A stretch of 64,000 bases of DNA, taken from assembly GCA_017893485.1 (NCBI GenBank), contig CM030368.1:177812504-177876503 (forward strand). The letters are read 5' to 3'. Of the stretch, positions 36,650-47,360 are shown piece after piece. The notes under the pieces were generated by a model, which was not told the origin of the DNA, did no database searches, and saw only the letters and a program-made list of their open reading frames with translations. Each line of letters opens with the position of its first letter. Within the stretch, counting starts at the first letter, position 1. Origin of the DNA: Hemerocallis citrina (Eukaryota > Streptophyta > Magnoliopsida > Asparagales > Asphodelaceae). Position numbers and translations under genes: made by a program.

Positions 36650-38020
36650 AACATGGCATACGATTGCAAGCATCTATCCACGACAATCTAATTATGGTAC
36701 ATAACGTAACCACTCACCACAATACTCCTAAGTACGAATATGATTAAGCATGTACTTATATCAAGCTTAAGCATGAAAATCACTATGATCTAGACATGAA
36801 GTTTACTATGGTCAAGCATAGGTTATAACTTGAGCGTGAATGCTTACTACTTATCATGACTAATCACCACAACCCAAGCATGGATATATAACTAATATGA
36901 ACATACAACATTCCAAGGCATGGTAGGTATTCTAACATTAATCCTACAACATTCTAAGCATGTATTTAAACTTAGCATGGTATACCTCATTCCTAGACAT
37001 GGTATGCTACTTTCACATTAACATATAGCATGGTATACATTTTAGTAACATTCTAGTCATGTATACTAGTTAAGTATCAACCTACAATATAGCATGAGTT
37101 TCTACAACAATTCTAGCATGGATAGAATATAACATAAAAATCACTACAACTAACCATGGATAGTTACTTTAATCTAAGCATGAATATCTACGATATTTTA
37201 AGCATGAATCTCATTAGCATGGATACCATTAACTTATCATGAACAATAGTTAGCATGACACCTATTTACTTAGTATGAATAATGATTAAGCATGATCATC
37301 TACTAACATAGCATGAACAAATACTTATTTAAGTATGGGTATCATGTAAACATGAATATTTATTTAATCTAGCATGGTATATAACTTTCCTACCATTAAT
37401 CTAGCATGGTATACAACTTTCCTACAATTAAACTAACATGGTATACAACTTTTCTACCATTAATCTAGCATGGTACACAATTTACCTATAAGCATGTGAG
37501 TATGGATAATTTAATCTAGCATGATATACCACTTTCCTACAACTATCTAGGCATAGATAAATGAAACTAGCATAGTATACTACTTTCTTATAATCATCTA
37601 AGCATGAATCTTATTAAGCATGAATAACTACTAAGCATGAATATCTTACTAAGCATGGATAACTACTAGTATGAACATACAACATTCCTAAGTATATATA
37701 TATATATACTTCTAAACATGGTAAGTAATTTTAGCATTTATCCTACAACATTCTAAGCATGTATGTCATTCCTAAACATGATAGATAATTTGGCATGAAT
37801 ACTACAACATATATATCATTCCTACATATGATAGGTAATTTTAGAATTATTCCTACAACATTCCAAGCATAAATATCCTTCCTAAACATGATAGGAAATT
37901 TTAGAATGAATCCTACAACATTCTAATCATAAACATCATTCCTAAACATGATAGGTATTTTTAGAATAAATCCTACAACATTCTAAGCATGCAGAAAGAC
38001 TTAGCATGGTACACATCATC
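36650..38020. repeat. Degenerate 'AAGCATG' repeat field
   Basis: Dozens of loose units built on 'ctaagcatgg/aacatggta' with spacing of roughly 30-60 bp fill this part of the solo LTR. The LARD LTR has a short version near 6250-6480. Confidence 0.7.
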
Positions 38021-38250
38021 CCTAAACATGGTAAGTAATTTTATCATGGATCCTACAATATTCTAAGCATGTAGGAAGACTTAGCATGGTACACATCATC
38101 CCTAAACATGGTAAGTAATTTTATCATGGATCCTACAACATTCTAAGCATGTAGGAAGACTTAGCATGGTACACATCATCCCTAAACATGGTAAGTAATT
38201 TTATCATGGATCCTACAACATTCTAAGCATGTAGGAAGACTTAGCATGGT
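37981..38250. repeat. 80-bp tandem repeat
   Basis: The landmark 'cctaaacatggtaagtaatt' recurs at 38021, 38101 and 38181, an exact 80-bp period with nearly identical units: a recent local amplification out of the degenerate field to its left. Confidence 0.88.
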
Positions 38251-38290
38251 ATTTACTTTATTTTAATATGAACATAAAATAGACATCTAC

Positions 38291-38600
38291 AACTATCTAC
38301 TACTACTACTACTTCATTTTAACCAAGAACATCTCATACAACTATCTACTACTACTACTACTTCATTTTAACCAAGAACATAACATACAACTATCTACTA
38401 CTACTACTACTTCATTTTAACCAAGAACATAACATACAACTATCTACTACTACTACTTTTAACACTTGCTACTACTTCTTTATTTTAACAACATACCACT
38501 ACTACTTTATTCTAACAACATGCAACTACTACTTTATTTTAACAACATACTACTACTACTTTATTTTAACAACATACTACTACTACTTTATTGTCTACTA
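38291..38600. repeat. 49-bp tandem repeat and (CTA)n-rich array
   Basis: 'aactatctac' recurs at 38291, 38340, 38389 and 38438, a 49-bp period with internal CTA trinucleotide runs. Shorter units of about 31 bp around 'tactactttattttaacaaca' follow to about 38600. Confidence 0.83.
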
Positions 38601-40165
38601 TTCTTTATTAGTATTGATTTATTATCACTAGTGATTAAAAAGAGATCTTTTTTATTCATTCTACAACTAGTGATTTAAATTAATTTCTTTTTCATAAATC
38701 AAATCTAACATCTAATTTGGGTTCTTTTTAAGATAACAACAATAATAAAAATAAGGTGAGAACCATCATTTGGTTCAACCAACATATGCTTATCTTTTTA
38801 GTCAAAGTCCAATACAAGTCCTACAACCAAACATGGTTGTATAAAATGTTCATATGCTTTATGTATAAGTTCACATCAAGTCCTACAACCCCAAACGGTT
38901 GTATTGTATAAGTCCATATGCCTTATGTCATTTTAGTCCACAAAACAACCTACTACCACTATAAAGATTCAATCTTTAGGTGTATTCGGCACTACTATTT
39001 GTTCTTTTCTTTCATGTGGTCATTACTCTTAACATTTACAAACATACAAGTAAGAATCCCATACAACCACATTACCAAAACAACCACACCAAAAAGAAAA
39101 TAAAACAAGGAGGGTAAGAAGAAGAAGAATATCAAAACAACCATTCAAACAAATATGGAGAAACCCCCACTTTAATCTCTTTGTTGGAAGGACTTGCTAG
39201 CTTAACCTTCTCCTTCCCCTAGCTCTTAGAACTCCTAGGAAAAACCTACAAGAAAACTCTCTTGTTAGTATGAGGTTCTCTCTTTCTTTTCCTTTCCCTT
39301 CTTTTTTTTTTTTTTGATCTTTCTAAAATAAGACAAGGTGGAGAATGAGGGGGCATTTATAGGAGGAGAGAAGGGTGGATAGTGCAAAATTTCACATACA
39401 CATTTGCACAAAGGCCCTCCCCTAAAATGGGGGCCGGCCATGCCATGGTAGGGGTTAGGGGTGAGGTGGAGGTAAGGTGCTAGGTATGAGTTGGAAGCAA
39501 TGTGAAGGGATGAGGTTTCTAGAAGGGATTTAATCTTCTCATGCATACAAAACCCTAGTTTAGGCCTCTTAATCAAACCCTAACCATCCAATTAAGTTGT
39601 CGTGACAAGATGAGTACATTGTCTAAGAGTACATGCTACATATTTTGTATAATGTACTAAGTATAATACAATGTATGTATGTGTACATGTATGTGTACAC
39701 AAAAATCCACATATAATTCCCATAAATAGTTTAATTTGAAAATAATAATAAAATAAGTTTTATTATTAACTCGGAGGATCGCGCTACCAATTTGATGTAT
39801 TTCGGATGTACACCGACAGATATGTGCGCGTAGACAATGTTTGTGAGCGGACCGGCGAAAAATCACCAAAATATTTTAATTTTGGAATTAAAATAAAATA
39901 ATAATAAAATAATAATAAAATAGTGATTTATACGAGGTAATATTCATCCGGGATATTACAACCGATCTCAATGTCGCAAACCACGGAATGGTAATAGCAA
40001 CGCACCAACGCAGCAGACTGGGAAGAGGCTGTACCAACCAGGGCAAGTATTTGCCTTGACGGAAGCTGATGCTGATGAGGTTGATCATGTCATCACTAGT
40101 ACGAGGGCTGATGTTTAGTAGTTTATGTCATTTCTTTTCCCGCTGTTTAGTGAAACTGTTACGTA

Positions 40166-43100
40166 ATGAGTGTGTATTATGTAATAGGCGAACTTTATCT
40201 TAATGGAATGAAAGCTGTTGTGTTGTTCGATACTGGATCCTCTCATACTTTTGTGTCTCCTAAATTTGCTAAAGTGTTGGGAGTTAAACCGAAGATTTTT
40301 CCAGGCAAGATCTTGGCAGTAACTACTCCATCAGGAGAAACTTTAACCACTGATCGGTATTATGCTGATTGCGAGATTGTGATTGGAGATCGAATCTTTG
40401 GAATTGATCTGATCGAACTGACTATCTTGGGAGTCGATGTTATCATTGGCATTGATTGGATGTCGGTGTACAGTGCAAGCATCGAGTGCAAGGCCAAGAC
40501 GGTAACAGTGAAGGCTCCAGGTGGAGGAAGCAGAAATGTTCTAAGCTGGTGGCAGCTATCCGCAAGGAAGAAACTCCTGTGGAAGTGCAAGGGATTCCTG
40601 TGGTTCGGGACTATCCGACTGTGTTCTTGGATGATTTTTTTGGGTTACCCCCACATCGTGATGTAGAGTTCAGCATCACTATTCAACCGGGAAGTGCACC
40701 CATTTCTAAGGCACCGTATAGGATGGCTCCAGTGGAACAGGATGAGGTGAAACGGCAGATTGGGGAACTGTTGGAGAAAGGCTTTATTCAACCTAGTACG
40801 TCACCTTGGGGAGCACCAGTGCCTTTGGTAAAGAAGAAGGATGGATCGATGAGAATGTGTATCGATTACCAGGAGCTGAATAAGGTCACTGTTTAGAATA
40901 AGTATCCCATTCCTCGAATTGATGACTTGTTCGATCGTCTACAAGGAGCAGCTGTTTTCTCCAAAATAGATCTTCGATCAGGATATCACCAAGTTCGATT
41001 GAAAGCTGAAGATGTGCACAAAACTGCATTTGGAACTCGACATGGGCATTACGAATTCTTAGTTATGCCATTTGGAGTGACGAATGCACCCGCAATCTTC
41101 ATGGATTTGATGAACAGAGTTCTGAGGCCGTTCATTGATTCTTTCGTCGTGGTGTTTATCGACGATATCCTCGTGTACTCCAAGTCAGAGGAGGAGCACA
41201 CCGAGCATCTGGCAGCAGTTTTGAAGAAGCTGGAAGAGCAGAAGTTGTATGCCAAGTTATCCAAGTGTGATTTCTGGAAATCTGAAGTGGCATTCCTAGG
41301 TCACATCCTTTCTAAGGAGGGAGTGGCAACTGACCCTTAGAAGATAGAGACAGTGAGAGATTGGGCAAGGCCTACTACAGTAAAGGAAGTCAGAAGTTTT
41401 CTTGGAATGATTGGATACTACAGGAGATTCATTCAAGGTTATGCTCAGATAGCCGTGCCGCTTGCTGGACTGACCAAGAAGAATGGGAACTTCAAGTGGA
41501 CTGAGCAATGTGAGGCAAGCTTTCAGGAGTTGAAAGAGAAGCTAACTATTGCACCTATTTTGGCTTTGCCTAGAACGGGTGTTGAGTATGATGTTTATAG
41601 TTATGCTTCACATCGTGGGCTTGGTTGTGTCTTAATGCAAGAAGGAAGAGTAATCGCTTATGGGTCTAGGCAACTACGACCGCATGAGAAGAATTACCCG
41701 ACTCATGATCTGGAGTTGGCTGTGATTATCTTTGCCCTGAAGCAATGGAGGCACTACGTGTACGGTGAGAAGTTGAACATGTACACGGACCACAAGAGTT
41801 TGAAGTACATATATCAGCAGAGGGATCTGAATTTGAAGAAGCGGAGATGGTTGGAAGTGCTCGAGGACATGCGACCTGAGATCAAGTATCATCCTGGGAA
41901 GGCTAATGTTGTGGCTGATGCACTTAGTCGCAAGAGCAGTTTAGCCAGTTTGATTACAACTCAGAAGCATCTGATTGAGGAATTGGATCGAGCAGGTATT
42001 GAGGTTGTCTTGCAAGGATTGGAAGCATCTTTGGCTCAGTTGAGGCTTCAGCCTACTTTGAATGCAAGGATCATTGCAAGTCAGGAGGTTGATGCTGATA
42101 TTTTGGAGATGAAGGAGCAGGTTGGTGCTGGCAGGTTTCCCGAATTTCAAATCAGGGATGGAGTGCTGTGGTTTGGAGAGAGACTGTGTGTTCCAAATCA
42201 GGTGGATCTGAAAGAGAGTATTCTTTAGGAGGCGCATGCTACTCTTTTGTCGGTACATCCTGGGAGTACTAAGATGTACAAAGACATCAAACAGCATTTC
42301 TGGTGGTCAGGTTTGAAGCGGGATGTGGATGAATTTGTGGCGAAGTGTGAGGTTTGTCAGCAAGTCAAAGCCGAAAATCAGAGACCCAGAGGTCTATTAC
42401 AGCCGTTACCTATTCCGGAATGGAAGTGGGATAACATCAGTATGGATTTCATTACGGGATTGCCTAAGAGTCCTAAAGGCAATGATGCGATTTGGGTTAT
42501 AGTCGATCGACTAACCAAGTCCGCTCACTTTTTGGCTATGAAACTCACTGCTTCGATCGACAAGTTAGCTGAGTTGTATGTTGGCGAGATTGTCCGGCTT
42601 CATGGTGTTCCGTCAACGATTGTGTCTGATCGAGATGCGCGGTTTACTTCGCATTTCTGGAGGAGTCTTCAGATAGCTTTGGGTACCAAGACAGATTTAA
42701 CCAATGCTTTTCATCCGCAGACCGATGGGCAGACCGAGAGAGTCAACCGTATTCTTGAGGATATGCTTCGGTGTTGTATACTAGACTTTGGAGGCAGTTG
42801 GGAAAGGCATTTACCTTTGGTAGAGTTTGCCGACAACTACAGTTTTCAGACTAGCATTGGGATGGCGCCGTACGAAGCTTTGTATGGCAGGAAGTGCAGA
42901 ACACCTGTTTGTTGGTTTGAAGTTGGGGAGCGTCAGTTGTTTGGTCCTGAGCTTGTGCAGCAAACCTCTGAGAAGATTATTCTGATCAGGAAAAGGTTGG
43001 TAGAAGCTCAGAGCAGGCAGAAAAGCTATGCAGACAACCGGATAAGGGACCTTGATCAGTTTGAGGTTGGTGACTTCGTCTTTCTGAAAGTATCGCCCAG

Positions 43101-43485
43101 TAAAGGCGTGGTTCGATTTGGCAAAGGCAGGAAGTTAGCCCCGAGGTTTATAGGCCCGTATAAGATATTGAAAAGGATCGGAAAAACTGCTTACCGGCTT
43201 GAATTACCGGAAGAGTTGTCTCAGGTGCACAATGTCTTTCATGTGTCTATGCTGAGAGGTTATATTCCAGATCCGAGTCATCATTTGCCTGAAGTGCCGG
43301 AAGGTTTGCAGTTGGATCTGAATTACATCGAGTCTCCTGTTGAGATTGTTGATCGTCGAGAGAAAGTCTTGAGGAATAAGACGATACCGATGGTCAAGGT
43401 AGTCTGGAGAAACCATTTGGTTGAAGAGGCTACTTGGGAGTCCGAGGAGAGGATGTTGAAGGACTATCCTGAGCTTTTTGCTTGA
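40166..43485 (+). pseudogene. pol: pol of Tekay-2 (PR-RT-RH-INT-chromodomain), broken
   Basis: Protease (FDTGSS near 40229) reads in one frame to about 40530. A small deletion relative to Tekay-1 then shifts the frame, and RT, RNase H, integrase and chromodomain continue in a single frame to 43485. RT has FIDD near 41160. RNase H shows YSYASH where the catalytic aspartate is expected (Tekay-1 has YSDASH). Integrase has HHCC, SMDF, SDRDARF and GQTERVNR intact. The chromodomain is at about 43320-43480. Nonsense codons: TAG 40894, TAG 41338, TAG 42226, each where Tekay-1 has CAG. Not functional as it stands. Confidence 0.93.
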
Positions 43486-43571
43486 TTTGTATCTTTGTAT
43501 CTTTTTGTTCTTGTTGTGAGTGTTGTATTTTTGTTTCTCACTCTTGACTGTAGTTCCAGGGATGGAACTAT

Positions 43572-43586
43572 TCTAAGGAGGGAGTG
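43572..43586 (+). other. PPT of Tekay-2
   Basis: TCTAAGGAGGGAGTG immediately precedes the 3' LTR. The same 15-mer (reverse complement) is present three times in the LARD-like interior. Confidence 0.8.
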
Positions 43587-43587
43587 T

Positions 43588-46500
43588 TGTAATGCCCCGA
43601 TTTTCATTTAATGAAAATTAATTATTTTGCACGTAGTGTGCACGTGCAATATTTTGGTTGAATTAAATCTTATAATTAATTTCTTTTTGATGGGCATAAA
43701 TAGTTAAAATTGTGCTTTCAATTATTTTATACAAAAGCCTTCTTTTAAATAGATGAAAAGCCTTTTCTTTTAAAAAGCCCAAAATGTAATTTATTTATTT
43801 TATTTTAAAATAATTATTTTGGCCCACAAACTAAAGCCCATGAGTCAATTTATTCCTAAAAAGCAACTTGTAATGTAGAATACAAACTAGAGTTTATTTT
43901 CATATAAAATAAAATGTACAATTTTTGGGCCTAGTGGCATGCACGTGCATTGCACGTACACGTGCAAAATGCACTCTTATCTAGGCCGGTTGTGGTTCTT
44001 TTGGAGGGAAAATCAAAAATTGTAATGGTGATCATGGTGTGGTGGTTACTAGGTTGTGGGTAGTTAATGTAACTCCTACTTTCATCCTAGCGCTCCATCT
44101 TACAACCAACCAATTGATCCTAGCCCTCCATTCCCTTTGACTTTTAGTATAAATACCCCTCCATGGCTAGTTCTTCTTGTGCCAAACTATTCTCTTCCAA
44201 ACTTATAGTCTATTATACATTATCTAGTAGTTATTTTTGTGAGTTAAAAGATTGAGTTGTGTGTGGGAGTTGTGCTTGCTTTCAATCAAAGAAGGAGAGG
44301 CCGGCTAGCAAAGGAGGAGCTCACGGTTTGGGTGCTCGGGCTTGGCTTGTGTGCACGTGTTCACGGAGGAGCATTTTCGTTGCAAGGACTTTTGTTGCTA
44401 ATTGTGTTTTTCTCTCCATACAAGGTGGGTAAAATTTTCCCTATTTCTAAAGTATGAATGCATGCTAGTTTAATTAGAAAGAATGAAGCATGAAAATGAT
44501 TAAGAAGAGCACACTTTAATTGGGAAAAATGACTTCTTGAATGATTGAAATGTGGATATGCAATTTTATATGTGGTTCTATTATTTAAGTTGTATGTGAA
44601 TTGATTAGAATCATGGATTGATTGATAAAAACACTTTTATTACCATCAAGAATTACACACAAAAGTTAGTAGATTGATAATACCATTTCATGTGTTAAAT
44701 AGATCTTTTGTGGTAATATGGGCATGAATAATTTAAATATGAGTTGTATGTTAGGTAAATGATTAAAGACAGAGAATTAAGGTGAAATTTATTGATAAAG
44801 AGATTAGAATGCCAAATGCGAAGAAATGTCGAAAAGAGAAGAAATGTGGTAATTATAATGTAGAATTTGAATTAATTGTATGAAAATATGTTTTAATTGT
44901 TACAAAAATTATTTTGCTCATACTGATATGTAAATTAGACAAGAAATAATTAATCTGGAATTTTACAGTAAATTTCCATGAAAGCAAAATGAAATGAGGA
45001 CTAGTTGAACATCGAGATGTTTTAACAACAGTGGAAATTGGTTCAAAAAGAATTTAAATTGTTCGGTGACAACCTGAGCACGTAGCTCAAGTGGTCAGAG
45101 AGCGCAGTTGGGTTCCCTGTGGTGACCAGTTTGAATCTCGTGGGCAACATTATTTCGTTCGTTTTTTTTCAAACAAAATCGACTGCGGACCGAGAGCATT
45201 TAATGCTCTCAGCCACAGTTATGCCGCTTAGCACGTTCGGTCTGTTGGCTTGTGCTCTCGGTTGTGTCTCTGGGGTGCCGGGTTCGAATCTTGCCCTCGG
45301 CAAGATTGAAAAATAATTTTTTTTGGGGTTTATAATTGTCAAAAAATTATGAGGAAAATATGGTTATTCTTCTAAAAATATATGGGACTTTATAAAAATG
45401 ATTTGGGAATTATTTGCATGAAATACACTATGATTTGAGAATAAAATGCATAAATAGAACTATGGTTCTATATGTATACTTTGTGAAAAATTATACCTTG
45501 CAAAAAAGAACTTGAAATGAAGGATTAGAAGATTAATATAGTCGAGAAAGAAATTTTATTTTGTGATGGTTATGAATTATTCTCATATGTGAATAGTGCG
45601 AAAAATATTAAATGCGAATATTCGTAGTGATGTGAAATTTTGATGTGAAGTGATAATTGATAAAGCATATGAATTTCATGTATAGTTATGGACTATTTGA
45701 ACGAATTAGAAATCATGATTTGAAAAGAGAATTACTTTTGAGTATGATGACTCAACATGGAAATTTATGAATTGGAATTACTCATTTTGGAAATTATGAA
45801 TTGAAAATTGAAACAAAAAGAGTAGCTAAGTCTCCCCCGGCATTTGGAAATAAATGAAATGAAAATTTGAAATGAAAGACCAAGGTTGGTTATGTTTGAA
45901 TGAATGAATAAGTTCGGTTTAGTGGAGAGGCTAACTCTAGAGATTTGATTTTTGTTCATGATTTTGATAAAAACTAAGGATTAGTACATAGTGGAGACGT
46001 GATGAAAGTAGGAGAAAAACACGAGTATGAGGGCCATCGGATTAGCGGTGTGAGAGTGATCCACAGGCTGCCTGCTTGATGCGTCAAGACATGGCGTGGG
46101 CACTACTCCAGAATTATCGTCCCGGTGGCGACACTTGTGGGATGTTCGAGTGGCTATGGGTGGTGCCATTGTTCCATGGCGGAGGCTGAATTGTCCATAG
46201 GTTGCCTGCTCGATGCGTCGTGTCAGTGCGTGGGATTCCCCTCCAGGCTGCCTGGACATGGGCTCGTAGATCATAGAATATCTAAGATACATACCGTAGT
46301 TACAGTAGTAGATTAAGTCATGGCGAGGGATTGAACCCTATAAAGATGAAGAACGATTAAGGGCTTGCCCTCGGACCTATGTAGTATGGGATGCATAGAA
46401 TCCGAACAAGTGCGCATTAGTGTCATGTAATATAAATAAATGCATTAAGGACTAAGTGCACAATCACAACACGACATCAATAGCGTAGTCCCTTTAGTTT

Positions 46501-46628
46501 GAAATGTGACAAGTTTGTGTTTGCTAAATATGGAAAATTAAGTTATACTATTTCCGGCATAGAGAGGATGGCCGTGTATAACGATCGTTGGTTGAATAAA
46601 CTGACGTACCCACGGTCTTATATGCAGG
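43588..46628 (+). repeat. Tekay-2 3' LTR, truncated by Tat-3
   Basis: Nearly identical to 29808-33088 for about 3 kb, with the same SINE-like insert. It stops at GCAGG (46624-46628), the left duplication of Tat-3; the last ~230 bases should lie beyond the window. TATA box 44148-44153. Confidence 0.92.
45068..45320 (+). repeat. SINE-like insert in Tekay-2 3' LTR
   Basis: Second copy of the insert at 31290-31550. The A box is kept (45083-45094), the first B box is mutated (AGTTTGAATCT), and the second GGTTCGAATCT is intact (45291-45301). Confidence 0.55.
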
Positions 46629-47288
46629 TGATATGGCTAAAAATGGGGTTAAATCGGAACCGTCCAAGTTGAGTACGAATCTTGAGACGTGAGGGTAAAA
46701 TGGCAATTCCGCCTACAAGAGGGTCCGAAATAGGTGTTGGGTCTTCTCCCCAAGAACCCAGTAACCCACGAACGGACCCACCAATAAGAGGGTGCGGGTT
46801 TTAACCCGCTAGACACCTCACCCAACAAGATAAAATCAGGATCCCTGACCAATCTTGATCAACGGTCCTGATGAACGTCAATCTTTTCACCGGGATTTGG
46901 GGATTAAATTCCTTATCTGATTACCGGAATATACCTTATCAGATTACATTCCTAATCTGTTTACAAGGAGATTATTCTATATCAGGTCACGCGGATTACA
47001 TCCCTAAATAGTTCTCTAAGACGCCTATAAATACCCCCCATCCATCTCCATTAAGAGGTAATCAATCCTTCACCAGTTTTTGTGCTCATTCATAGTCTTC
47101 CTAGATTACTGACTTGAGCGTCGGAGGGTGCGTCGCCGGGAACAACCCCGGTGTCTCGCACTTTTTGCAGGTGCACGGCGGGAGCGACGATCGACGCCTC
47201 AAGGAACAGGTATACAGGTTTCTATTCAGTTTCCCTAAGAATCCACAAGTTCTATCTGTTTGCCCCCACACCAAATTTAGCGGCAACA
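46629..47288 (+). repeat. Tat-3 5' LTR
   Basis: 660 bp, starts TGATATGG, ends GGCAACA, with TATA box 47026-47031. About 70 bp longer than the other two Tat LTRs because of extra sequence near 46920-47010, and clearly diverged from them. Confidence 0.88.
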
Positions 47289-47290
47289 GA

Positions 47291-47309
47291 TTGGCGCCGT
47301 CTGTGGGAA
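47291..47309 (+). other. PBS of Tat-3
   Basis: TTGGCGCCGTCTGTGGGAA two bases after the LTR, the typical Tat-lineage primer site. The tRNA is not assigned. Confidence 0.8.
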
Positions 47310-47360
47310 CCTAACGAGTAGAAACCTCTCCTCTTCCCCGAGAACAGGTCTTCTCCAGCC

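Larger units (their letters stand above)
34679..39960 (-). mobile_element. 5.28-kb solo LTR of a LARD-related family
   Basis: It starts TGTAGCGCCCCG and ends GATATTACA, with a perfect ACCGA duplication (34674-34678 and 39961-39965) inside Tekay-2 gag. The first several hundred bases and the 35200-36500 region are clearly related to the LTR of the element at 3545-14471, so it lies in the same minus orientation. There is no interior or second LTR, hence a solo LTR. Much of the central part (36.6-38.6 kb) is built from degenerate tandem repeats. No gene found. Confidence 0.9.
33821..40118 (+). pseudogene. gag: gag of Tekay-2, split by a solo LTR
   Basis: The reading frame is open from the ATG at 33821 (MARRGARNG) to 34678, and resumes in the same frame at 39966 to a TAG at 40116-40118 once the solo LTR and one ACCGA copy are ignored. 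It shows the gag core (FEGKSDPDAADNWIRQVE) and a CCHC zinc knuckle whose CFNC...GHY half lies left of the insertion and whose last Cys lies right of it. Before the insertion this gag was apparently intact, unlike that of Tekay-1. The open frame reaches upstream to 33743, but the MARRG start is the better match to chromovirus Gag. Confidence 0.87.
29808..46628 (+). mobile_element. Tekay/Del chromovirus (Tekay-2), interrupted twice
   Basis: 5' LTR 29808-33088, PBS, extra ORF, gag, pol with chromodomain, PPT and 3' LTR 43588-46628, the last cut by Tat-3. A minus-strand solo LTR (34679-39960) splits gag. The left duplication is CCTCC (29803-29807); the right one is outside the window. It is from the same lineage as Tekay-1 with very similar proteins, but the two LTR families differ over much of their length. 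Confidence 0.93.

Noticed and set aside
39265..39576. A 103-codon minus frame in the solo LTR
   Set aside because: It ends in a lysine run from a poly-T tract and no similar frame is conserved in the related LARD LTR.
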